Below, piece after piece: positions 54,195 to 64,000 of a stretch of 64,000 bases of DNA. How positions within the stretch are numbered: position 1 is the first letter of the stretch; every line of letters begins with the position of its first letter. The notes under the pieces are model-generated. The model saw nothing but the letters and a program-made list of their open reading frames with translations, was not told where the DNA came from and did no database searches. The position numbers and the translations under genes were made by a program. The stretch is taken from the NCBI RefSeq assembly GCF_000835495.1, contig NW_015622544.1, positions 2,942,855 through 3,006,854 on the forward strand. The letters run 5' to 3'. Source of the DNA: Cladophialophora immunda (lineage: Eukaryota > Ascomycota > Eurotiomycetes > Chaetothyriales > Herpotrichiellaceae).

Positions 54195-57100
54195 AGGCAG
54201 GTATGAGCACGAGAGACGAGTGAATGTGCGATGAAAGTATGGTTATCTTGTATGAGAGGGGATATATGAGGACGACTGGGCGTTGATTTTGCTATTCGAG
54301 TTTGATGCATTCTATTTGGGACGCAGTAGGAGAATCATTGTCAGAGTTTGAGCAAGGAATGTGAGAGCGGGTGCGGGTCTTTGAAGGGATGTGCAACTAG
54401 AACTGCACTGCGATTTCTGGTCATCGACACTATCAGAGCGAGGGAGATGTTCTCTGGCTGTGAGATGCGAGAATCTACTGCTGTATCAGTCGAATTTCTG
54501 AACCGGTGTCCATGTGTTATGATGACGTGTGTCGGGGCATTTATTGACCAAGTCCTCTAGTCGACGGTCACGTGAACAGTCTCGGATCTGTCAGGCGCCC
54601 TCGGCGCGTCAAGCCACACCTGACCCAGATATTCTTTTCTGTCAGACGGCTCCAATTTCGCACTCCCCCGGCTGCAGTTTCCCTACCATGGGATCGACCG
54701 CGTCTCCCTCCGTCGCCATCGCCATCGTGTCTTCCACACCGTCTGTCCTCCTGACATGAGTTCACTCTTGAGCAGCTCTCCAGGGGTGCGACACAAACCT
54801 TAACTCGCCGGCGCCCCTGTCAACATCAAGCCTCCTTCTTGGCCTGATAGGTCATCGGCTGAATGCCATTCGCACAGTTCTACACCTCGTTTCGAGAATT
54901 GGCTGGCGTACTCGAGCGATCCTCCACCCAAGCCCTGGTGTCTACCGAACGATGTCCTCGCTCTTCCGCCTCCCCGGCTCCGTGCTACCACCCTCGCCCA
55001 AGCTAGTACCTGAAGATCATTCCCCTCAGCCGAGCCAACCCTGGCCTTTCCGGCGCTCCATGGCCTCCCTCCCTTGAAATCCCTTCTCGTGGCAGAACTC
55101 GTGGAAAAGCGTGGTTGATCGACACGAACACGTTGTGCGCCATGGTCTATCAGCCAAGAAGGGTCCTGCATACCACGTTATCTGTCAATCAACTTGCCAG
55201 TCGTATCCAGGGATGTGAGTTTCAACAATACTCCAGCAGCCCCTTTGTAATAATGAGGAGGCATGCCACTCGAGACAACACAAGCGAGGGATCGCTACCT
55301 GCAAGCGAGAAACAGCATCAGCAATATCTGCTCACACAAATGCCTCTGCTCCACGCGTAGATAGTGTCAAACATCTGCTGCAATTACCCTGCTGCTCAAC
55401 CAGTCAAGCGGCGACCCAATAACACAGCACTGCAGACGTCCGAAACCCGCAAAAACAAGTCTGGTGACGATGATGATTTCTTTGGGTCCGACGCCATGGA
55501 CCATCTATGTCTCGGTTCCACCACACACATCGCCGACGTTGCACTGTCCTGAACACACCTCTGCTGATCGTTGCTGATCGGTACCCAACGTATTTGTTCA
55601 ATTGGGCCTTGATGCCTCGGTTCAGAGCCGAATTATCATCACAAGAACTTTGATGAATGAGGTTCAGCTGGGTTCTGCCATTTCTTCTGCGCGCGATCCC
55701 CCAATCATTTCAGCGTGTTGGGGGGCCCCCCTTGAATCTGCAGCGATCGCCGCCAGGAAGCTAGACCCGGAGCAAGGGCAGCGAATCGTCCGCGAGCGGA
55801 AAAAGCTGTGCGAGGAAGGTGATCTGCATGAAATTGCAGCGCCAGCTGATTTCATCTGTGCTTAAGCCCAAAAGCTTCGGAAATCGCCAATCCGCATGCC
55901 AGCCACAACGCTCCGTACGAGTACTGGGCTCGTGGGGCACCTCCTCGACGCTGAGATAGGATTTTCTTCGCATCTACAGAGTACCGAGTACGAGGTATTC
56001 ATAGCACGTCCCTTCGTGCGATTAGTCACTCGAGAATATTGTCATTAGTCCGTACAACGTCAAACACTATCTGGAAGGGAGCATTCTGACACTGATTGTC
56101 GGCCGATTCCAGATGCCGTCATGGCCGGGAAGATTGAGACGGGCATGTTTCCAACCATGCCGAGACCTCAGTATGTCGTTTCCTTTGATGTGGGCGATCA
56201 GAAATCAGTTCTTCTCGTGAGCTGCCTACAAGATACTACATTCGCGGTTGACTTGAAGAATGGCAGTCACGGGTGCGGCTGAAACTGATGCATCACGCAT
56301 ATGGTATAAACCATCGCGAGCTGGAAGGGGATTGCAATTCCGCCGCTGCCGGCTGTAAATTTGAACCCACATCTGTGCTGTTCGCCACAGCGCCCTAGGT
56401 CTGGGTGAGATGCAAGTGGCAGGAGAAGCAACAGTCCGATAGTCCTACGACAAGGTGTCCCTAGATTCTCCCACGGATCAATTCGCCGTGGTCCACGCAA
56501 TACAACCAAGTGCCAAGGGCATATACAATGACGATCCGAAGATCTCTGGATATCTCCTCCGTGCTCTTCAAAGAGTCGTCCGCAAAGGCAGTCTTGATCA
56601 AACTGTCAGGCCATTAGAATGCTCTCCGACGGATAAAGGTCGAGGGCCGACAGCTGATCTCGCTTCTGTATCATCTGAAGCCGACACGCGGTAATTTCAA
56701 CTCCAAAAGTAATACAGACCTCGCTGTCTGAACAGGCACTCGGGCGACGGCCGTGGTGACTTTGCGCCACAGGACGTTCTTTTGGGTTAAAAGCTGTCTA
56801 CGAGTACAATTGCAGGCCCACAGCGGCAGTCTCAACCACTTACCCACCGTCAGGAGCAAGTATGAATGCTGAAGGCGAGCTGATTTCATGCGATTATGGC
56901 CGATGGGAGAGGGGGACGCTAAAAGTCATCACGTAAAGGAACTTTGCTTTCGTGATGACAGCCAACCTTTTTGGAGGGCCACTAGGTGCGAGGGCTAACG
57001 CGCGCCGGGAGGAAGAAAGCTTGGTAGGCGTCAGTGACGCTAGCTGACCCTATCGCAAGTCTGCCACCATCTGGTGGGGCGTCGTTGCTTTTTACTCAAG

Positions 57101-60100
57101 ATACTTGTTGCAATCCTCCAAGTCGCAGGTGGCTTGCGCCATGGCTTGAACCGCCAGGGGACCAGCGACGCATTCTCCGTCTGGGTCAAAAGTGTTGGGC
57201 CATGTCATGCATTCCTGAGGCTTGTTTGCGGGGGGCAAAGCCGATAGCATCGAGATTGGATCTCACGCTGGTCTAGAACGTGAGACGGTGGTCAATCAAA
57301 CATGCATGGAAACGGGCGTCAGAAAGGTGAGTCTTGATCTGCCCACCATTGACCCTGCAATTAGTCGCGCTGGAAGATGCCGAGATGTCGAGATATAGTG
57401 CCGGGCAAAGGAACTCACCCGTTCCATCTCGACTCACCAAATCCGTCCTGAACCCGTGGATACTCGTCCCCATAGTCTTGCACAGCTATCAGAGGGCAAA
57501 CAACATGACATGAGACATCAAATCCAGGACCGTGAACCCCAGCCGCCGGGGTTGTCAACTGACCGACCGAAGCCAATCTTCACATCTGCTTTCTGGTGAG
57601 ATGACTCCAGAGGTGCGCTCCGGTGACGAGACCTCCCCGTGCCGCATTCTCATCGAGGTCGAGAGCTGCTCCTCCGGGGGATCCTACTCGCAGCGGCGGA
57701 TCATGGTTCCGACTGGCTTTGCTGAGCCCAAAGAACAAACATTGACACGCTTGTCCACTGCCTAGACACACTGCTGGGAGCACAAACCCGCCGGCAATCT
57801 CGACGGAGTTTGGGAGTAGGTGCTCCAAAGCCAGCAGTGGGAATACTCGCAACGCTATGCTATCTTTATGGTGGAATCTCTGAAGGTGACACAGACACGG
57901 CTGTTGAACAGAGCCGTGCGAGAAGTGGTCACACTCTCCGTAAGCTTTTTGGGTGACAGGATGTTTGCCAAAGAGAGGCAGCTTCTATTATTAATGCTTC
58001 CCCGAGGCGAGTTCGCAATCCGTGCTATTGATATGTATAAATACATAACTGGCCTGAGACCGATCCCCAGAGCAATCCTCCGGCCCCCATGCGCACCAGA
58101 CTTGAGTGTATTTCCGTCATCTGCATCTTGAACAAGGCTGAGCAAACTGCATATACCGAGTATTGGGGTTGGCGACAATAATGATTCTTTTGGAAGACGT
58201 CGTGAAGAGTTGCCATTGATGCAGTCCCAACCAGGGGGGTTGAATAGGCTTTGCATGCCCTGCCAGTTGGTCAGAGCCGGGGTGATGGGCATCAAAGGCA
58301 GGCGACCAGGAGGAAGACGGGCCCCAGCGAAGACCCCGGTCAGCGCCCGCTTCAGCATTGCCCATTCGCCACTGCCGCATCGCTGGGGCTCCCAGGGTTG
58401 ATCATTGTCAACTTGGCGGCCATTATTGGCCGTTTGCGGTCGTGGCATTTTTGCTGCACTGGGACACGCTGATTTGCCCCAGTCATGTCTACAAACGGAA
58501 GCTGAAATGCTATGTTTCCCAGCTGCTATTCTGAGTCGGTGTAGCTCTGGGAAGAAGAAGCGCTACCAGTGTGCAGGGCACAGGGACCCAATGGCGACGC
58601 CCAATAGCAACGGGCAGACACGCCTGCGTTGCGTAAGCGACGCATCACGAAAATTCCAGTTTGTTCAGGCATTGTATTTTAAAAGTGCCTGTTCGGGCAA
58701 TTCAGTCGCTGAGAAGTGGGCGGGAGTGGTGATGACTGGGGCGTCCCCTTTGACCCCGAGATCGACGCTGCTAATAGCCAGAACCAGGATCAACGCCGGG
58801 CCACACATGGCAAGTTCGTGCTCACGGGTCGTATTGCAGAGCCGGCCTAAGGCTGGTTCCGGCATAGCTCGAGGAATGGCCACAAAGCATCATTCGCCAC
58901 TGAGCGGAGACATTGGAGACGTTTGGAGGTGAGCTTCTGAAGATGGCAAAGACTCAAGGAAAGCGAAGGAGGCAGAGAAGCAGCGTCCAAGACGAGAAAG
59001 AATTCCAGGGATCCGGGATTGAGAGACAAGACGGTGGGTTGGCTGTCGCAGCAACTATGTGTGTATCTATGCACAGGCTAACGTCGAGACATGCAGGAAG
59101 GAGACCTCCTCATTTTCCCTTTTACTATTTCCCGTGAGCAATGATAGACGCGTCGAGGGCAGCCCGTGTGGAGCTGGTCCCTTTTTCTTTCTCGTTTTCC
59201 CTTGACCGCACGATGATCGATTCGATGGCTCGAAGGGCTCGATGACGAGGGGAGCAGAAGGTTCGATCTCTGTAATCTCCGCAGCAGGATGTGATTCGAG
59301 AGGTATCGCCAGAGGGCTTTTGGAGGCGCTGGCCAGTCTGTTGCAGATGTCGATTGAGGGGCGCAGAAGGATGAACTGTGTGGCATCTGAGCCGGGGGGC
59401 TGACTGGACAGGTAGTCGACTTGGAGCAACCTCCAGACATACGAGCATGCAGAGCTGCGTTGCGTGTTGCATACGGCATAACCCATTGTGGCCAAAGCTG
59501 CATGCTGGGCTGCAGTCAGAACGACTAGTCGGCTAGCGTGATGATCGCCGGAGCGCCGTTGATGACCTCTAGGCGTTTCGAGTTCAAACTCTGTGGTGGG
59601 CCGCTGGGTGTTGTTTTGGGGCAGTCAGACCCCGGTCGGACCCAGTAGGTCCCGGCAGGCTCCAGCAGGGGCCACAAGCCCACAGTGCCTATTCGTAGAG
59701 GGGGTCTGCTGGAAATTACAGGGATTCCCACGAGACGCGAGAGGTCAGTGCGCCGCCTCTTCCCACCTGCCCCCTCCAAGAACACCCTGGAAAACCCTCC
59801 AGAAGTTTATTCGGGGAGAACTGAACGACACCAGGGGGGGGGGTGTTAATTGAATTACCCGCATCCGAAGTCTGTAGGTACTCGTTATACTGCAACGCAG
59901 CTTGCTACGTTACCTACCTGTGGAGGTATACGGAGTAGTACTCGTAATGTGGTTTGGGTGTTATGCAACTGCTTGGTGTTTTCTCTCCTGAGCATCGCCT
60001 GATGTCTGACACGGACTTATCAACCCCCAATTGACCGTTGTAGCCCACCGTTCTCGGTCGATAGGTTACTTTGTCCTTGTCTGCGCTCACCGATCTTCTC

Positions 60101-60823
60101 CTTCGGGAGAGCGGTGTTATGTATCTTTCAGCTGAGGAAGAGCAGGAATGAAAGAGCGGCAGCTCCGTCCCTGTCAGACCGTAGTTCCGCTGCTCTATGA
60201 ATTTTGTCTTTTCCCATCACTCTTCCCGCTAGCAGCCAAGTCATGTCGATACAGACAGAATAATAATAATGCTGCAGCTCGTTGGTGAGCATCCCACCTC
60301 GGAGACAAGTAATCAGTTCCAGCCAGTCCCGTTTCTCTGACCACTTCCTCGAATTGCGATGTTCTTCAACCTCCATCGCACAATTATCTTCCCGTCTGAT
60401 ACTTGTTGGATTTTCCCTTGGAGTTATTATTCCTGGCCCTTTCTTTCCACCTGGGACCCCCGGCCCAGCCCTGTACTAGTATCGCTGCTCCATCCCTACG
60501 ACTGTCTATCGGCTTCTCCTCCTCTTTCCTTCCCTCTCCCCACTCAGCGACCCATCTGTTGCTGCCCTTGATGCGACAAGCGCTCGCCTCTTCGACCACA
60601 ACACCTCAATCCTTGTAACAGCCCCTCCAGCTCCAAGCTCCTCCTCCGCCTCCTCCTCTAATCAGCGCGCCCTACGGAGTACTTCCGATCTGCCTCAGAA
60701 AGCGACATCCGAGACGAACCCAAACCCTTGACTTCGGCCACCCGGTCAATTCTTGAACTCGTCACCCCCTTCTCATTTTCCTTTGCTACGCCTGGGTCCT
60801 GGGTCCCCCCCCCGCCGCGCGCC
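54195..60823. other. 6.6-kb gene desert
   Basis: I find no gene that I can support in this long stretch. It holds many frames under 200 codons on both strands, mutually overlapping and without domains. A C/T-rich, leader-like part with small ATG-started frames lies at about 54600-55100. It has a CACGTG at 54569-54574, a G10 run (59834-59843) and two TACGGAGTA copies (59929-59937, 60673-60681). No transposon ends, tRNA or rRNA were seen. It may contain non-coding transcripts, regulatory DNA for its flanking genes, or decayed sequence. Confidence 0.4.
59834..59843 (+). repeat. Poly-G run (10 G)
   Basis: Ten consecutive G residues in non-coding sequence. Confidence 0.9.
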
Positions 60824-61171
60824 ATGGCGCCCACCCAGAGCAAAAAGTACGCCGTCGCTTCGGAGAAATCATCTGGCCCTGCCAATTTGAACCTCAATGC
60901 TGCCAGTCTGGGTAATTCACAAGTGCATGCAGCCCTGGCGCACCACCATCCTCAACAAGCGCACCACCTGGCGACCGCGCGCAACGCCTTCAAGAATAGC
61001 ACTCGTCATGCTCACCCTCATGCTCAGCAACAACCTCTCCATAACCTCCCACACGCGGTCGCACCAACAAAAGCTCCCGAACCTGCACCTGGTCCTGGGC
61101 CTAGGCCTGGGTCCGGCTCAAGCGTCGGATCTGCGCAAATCCACGGCGCCGCTGCAGATGCTAAATTGCAC
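60824..61171 (+). CDS. Possible first exon or leader frame of the glutamine-rich regulator
   Basis: From an ATG at 60824 in a good context (gcgccATGg), 116 codons run to a clean GTAAGT donor at 61172 in phase 0. The peptide begins MAPTQSKKYAVASEK and is rich in Ala, His, Pro and Gln, in the style of the gene at 62933. A phase-0 acceptor (ATGCAG|CATCGC, exon from 62939) would join it to that gene, but the intron would be 1,767 nt, far above the others here. Alternatives are a separate gene whose next exon I cannot find, or a translated leader. Confidence 0.3.
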
Positions 61172-62932
61172 GTAAGTCAATCTGTTCATCGCAGCCTCTT
61201 TCCTGTTCGTTTTAGTGGCTCAGCAACGGTTTTCCATTCTTCTGTGTGGTTTGTGTGCCTCCTTCCCTTCCCGCTTTTCGCACCATGTCAATCACCTGTC
61301 ATGAGTGAACTTTCTCCCTCTCTACAAGGGCACATCCTGGTCTGACCGTTGAAGCCCATCTGGCCCAATGCCGGTCCTCCAATGTGCGGTTAACCACCAA
61401 CAATCTCTGCGTGCTTGGCTGCCACCCTGGTCCTGGTTCGTGGACTACCCTGACCCCGGTCGTCGTGTGCTCCTTGCTCTATTTTCCGGGCCCTGGTCTG
61501 CATCTGCCCAGCCAGGATCCTGACCGCGACCGCGACTGGCTTGATCTCTGTCGGGTCCTGTTTGGCCCTCGGGCAGCTATGATTAGCCCGCTTGTGGCCC
61601 CCCCCTCCCCTCTGCGACCGGCTCTTCACGCACCAAAAGTGCCAGAACGACGCCAGCACTCGACGCTTGGACCAGGGCTCCCATCCACCTGTCCAATGCT
61701 CCTCCCGAATCCACCACACAGATGACCGCTCCCGCCTCCACTATTGGCACGACTTCTCCTCTCTCTCTTCCCCCAGGACCCAAGGACCCAAGGACCAAGC
61801 ACTCACGCTTCCAACAACCCTGGCCAGGTTCTCAAGTCGCCTGCCAGCGCCCCTACTCTTAAGCTCCCGCGCCATCGATCCACTTGATTTGCACGCTACA
61901 AGTTTCGAAAGCACAAATCCACACCATCGACGGCCTCTCCTCATCGTCTTTTTACAAGCCCTTGCCCCTCGGCTTTTTTTGCATCATTCCATCTCTTTTA
62001 CTCTCGCCAAAACTTGTTCTTTCTACTACCCTCCCCCTTTGCCCTAGCACCGCCACGTCTGACGTCCACACTTCCTCTGTGTTTGCCGTTTCCGACAGTC
62101 AAAACATACACCCACTCCATTACATGTCCTGGTTACTTTACAGAGGCACACCCTATTCTTTCCACCCCCGTCTTTCCACCACACTTTGTCCAGCCAACTA
62201 AACTTCGACTCCCTGGCTTCAACTCAACGGCGACAATCTCAGTACATGGTATGCTGGTTTCCGAAGCGCACACCCCCCCTGTCTGCCCACACTCCCTGGT
62301 GGCTGCCCTACCCGTTATCACATGCCCGCCTTAACCCCTCCCACACCATCCATTCATCGTTTCGAATCTCCATCATATCCACACCCTGGACATACCTCAA
62401 CAACTTCGATCCAGTCTTAAAGCGTTGTCTGTTCGCCGCATCCTATCCTGGTTCTATCCCCATTGCCGCGAACAAACCCCTCTGTCCTCTCGCTCAACAT
62501 CCCCTGGCACCTTGGCCAATGCCCCTGCCTTACTTTGCTACTGCTGCCATTGCTTCTACAGGTACGAACAAATTGTATCAACTGCCAGTGATTCGTGCCC
62601 TCGGTGGCGCGTGCCTCGTGTGTTCCAAAACTCTCTTCTTTCACAAAGTCAGGATCCTCGCTTCTTACCGAAGAAATATTCAGGATCTATTGAGGTCCCC
62701 TGGCTCTCCACTATGAACCGGGGGGGAGAGGTCCATCCCAATCACGAACACTTCCCCCTGGTCTTGGTCAATCAAAATTCGTTGCTTTCGACCGCGATCT
62801 GACCGTTGCCTGAGCCTTTTCGTTCTGGCCTTTGTCCCAAGGGCGTGTTTCCTCCTCAAACGTTGACGCGAATCTGCTCTGTTGCGCATTATTCTTTTCC
62901 TTCACGACCTTGCGCTGACATATGGATCCTCC
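61172..62932. other. C/T-rich stretch, probable long leader or long intron
   Basis: This 1.8-kb stretch is markedly pyrimidine-rich on the plus strand. It has no supported gene. It fits a long 5' UTR, possibly with introns, of the regulator at 62933, as is common for fungal developmental regulators. Confidence 0.4.
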
Positions 62933-64000
62933 ATGCAGCATCGCACCACACAGCCATATTCGACCGTTGCACCGTTGCATCACATCCAGCAACAATCGCA
63001 AACAAGGACGTTGAGCGGAACTCAAAATACTCAGCAACCTTATCCGTCGCCGAACATCTATCCGCCTCAACCCAGTCTCCAGTCGCCATTTCTCAATAGC
63101 CAGGCTCAATTCCAGGCGCAACCCGCCCCTACCGACCCACCGAACTTTTACCCTCCTACGCAAAGCCCACGAAGCCAGCATAGCGGTGCTGGAGCCTATT
63201 ATCCTCCGGGTGAGTCTGAGGCGCGAGCGGAATCGCTAGAGTTCTCAGTGAGCTGATTCAGATCCAGAAAAATCCGATTCTATGGCAGCAGCAACCGCGA
63301 CCATGCAGAGGCCTTACCCTCCAATTTATCACACTCCACAGTCGAACTCACCCGCTTCAGTCACCTCACCTCAGACTCACGATCCTGCGCGGCCCATGTA
63401 TGCTCAGCCAGCCTCTCAGTTGAGCCAGCCTCTCTATGGCTATCAGTATGGGATGAATTCGGTACACCAGCCGGCCTACGGACAACACCATGCAACCCCC
63501 CAGCAACACCAGATTAATTCTCAATCGATGCTTCCATATCAATCGACGACTACCCAAATCGCTCAGCCCCAGGTGGCATCGCATCATTCCACCATTTCCA
63601 GCAGTCCAAGATTAAAGTCGGAGGCGAACCAGCATTATCAACAAACCCCCCAGCCGCGACCGGGAATGCTTCAACAACAGCAGCAACAACAACATCCGAC
63701 TCCGGTTCCCCAGCCCTCGGCTCTGCCACAACAACAAGCTCAACAGCAATCCACACACCAACAGCAACAACAACAACAGCAACAGCAAATGGCGCAACAG
63801 CAGCAGCAGCAGCAGCAGCAACAGTCATCAAATCAGCAAATGCCGCCAAATTTACAGCCAATCTCGAATGCAGCGCCTGGACCTATCCCTGCAACGACAC
63901 CTTTGAAGATCCGACAAGACGGGAACGGTGTGCAGTGGATAGCTTTCGAATACTCCAGAGATCGCGTCAAAATGGAGTATACTATCAGGTGTGACGTCGA
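62933..64000 (+). CDS. Glutamine-rich putative transcriptional regulator (RfeG/DUF8032-like), 3' end outside the window
   Basis: The first 338 residues are visible. Exons are 62933-63209 and 63262 to the edge; the 52-nt intron (GTGAGT, branch CTGATT, CAG) restores YYPPDPEKSD. The N-terminus is Gln/Pro/Tyr/Ser-rich (HHIQQQSQ, YPSPNIYPPQPS). Residues about 225-285 are polyglutamine blocks encoded by mixed CAG/CAA. Just before the edge begins a conserved-looking block, IAFEYSRDRVKMEYTIR, which I recall from fungal proteins annotated as transcription factor RfeG or DUF8032. The start could lie further upstream if the frame at 60824 is exon 1. DNA-binding activity is inferred only from this recalled family. 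Confidence 0.72.
63672..63835 (+). repeat. CAG/CAA repeat tract encoding polyglutamine
   Basis: Several runs of mixed CAG and CAA codons, broken by short His/Pro/Thr segments. The mixed codons should make it more stable than a pure CAG run. Confidence 0.9.

Noticed and set aside
1..64000. CRISPR arrays, prokaryotic operons, rRNA, intact transposons
   Set aside because: The DNA is fungal nuclear sequence. I saw no regularly spaced direct repeats, no LTR or inverted-repeat pairs and no reverse transcriptase or transposase motifs.

Overview
The window is nuclear DNA of a filamentous ascomycete (Pezizomycotina). Genes lie on both strands in no operon order. Introns are short (48-120 nt) with GT..AG ends and CTAAC/CTGAT-type branch sites. 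Several families are typical of these fungi: a DUF8035-type protein, an Acinus-like SAP protein, a Ser/Thr-rich secreted wall protein and an SCP2-alpha/beta hydrolase fusion. A Eurotiomycetes-like origin is my best guess but is not proven. Coding calls rest on my own translation and splicing of the sequence.

Layout. 1-4242 (-) is the N-terminal part of THO2, cut by the window edge. A Rossmann-fold epimerase-like gene follows (4702-5976, +), then a 2 kb stretch with broken minus-strand frames (6.0-7.7 kb) and a GFA-type zinc enzyme (8046-8492, +). Next come a CCCH zinc-finger coiled-coil protein (8790-10349, +), VPS17 (11193-13140, -), mitochondrial MEF2 (13625-16303, +), an ArfGAP (16654-18063, +), an Acinus-like SAP protein (18660-20648, -) and a secreted wall-type protein (22028-23266, +). 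After these are an SCP2-like/alpha-beta hydrolase (24069-25986, -), an ABCC/MRP transporter (26909-32205, -), CDC34 (33124-33984, +), an epoxide hydrolase (34404-35636, -), a 1,482-residue low-complexity protein (37045-41564, +), transaldolase (42954-44158, +), a PFA5-type palmitoyltransferase with a DHFC motif (44652-46241, +), a small Cys-rich zinc protein (48135-48557, -) and a DUF8035-type RD-repeat protein (51697-54194, +). The right end is gene-poor (54.2-60.8 kb) and then enters the 5' part of a glutamine-rich regulator (62933 to the edge, +).

How the genes relate. Most are housekeeping genes without a shared pathway. Two themes recur by chance or loosely: mRNA biogenesis (THO2, Acinus-like protein, CCCH protein) and membrane traffic (VPS17, ArfGAP, palmitoyltransferase). 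The only conceivable functional pair is the ABCC transporter and the SCP2-hydrolase, which lie in tandem on the minus strand 0.9 kb apart. I found no biosynthetic cluster, intact transposon, tRNA, rRNA or CRISPR array.

I did not find a convincing undescribed system. The points most worth a second look are the enriched intergenic 9-mer TACGGAGTA, the interrupted minus-strand reading frame at 7.3-7.7 kb, the 41-nt micro-exon in the ABC transporter, the poly-C intron with a weak donor in the ArfGAP, the telomere-like repeat inside a hydrolase intron, and the internal repeat in the 1,482-residue protein.
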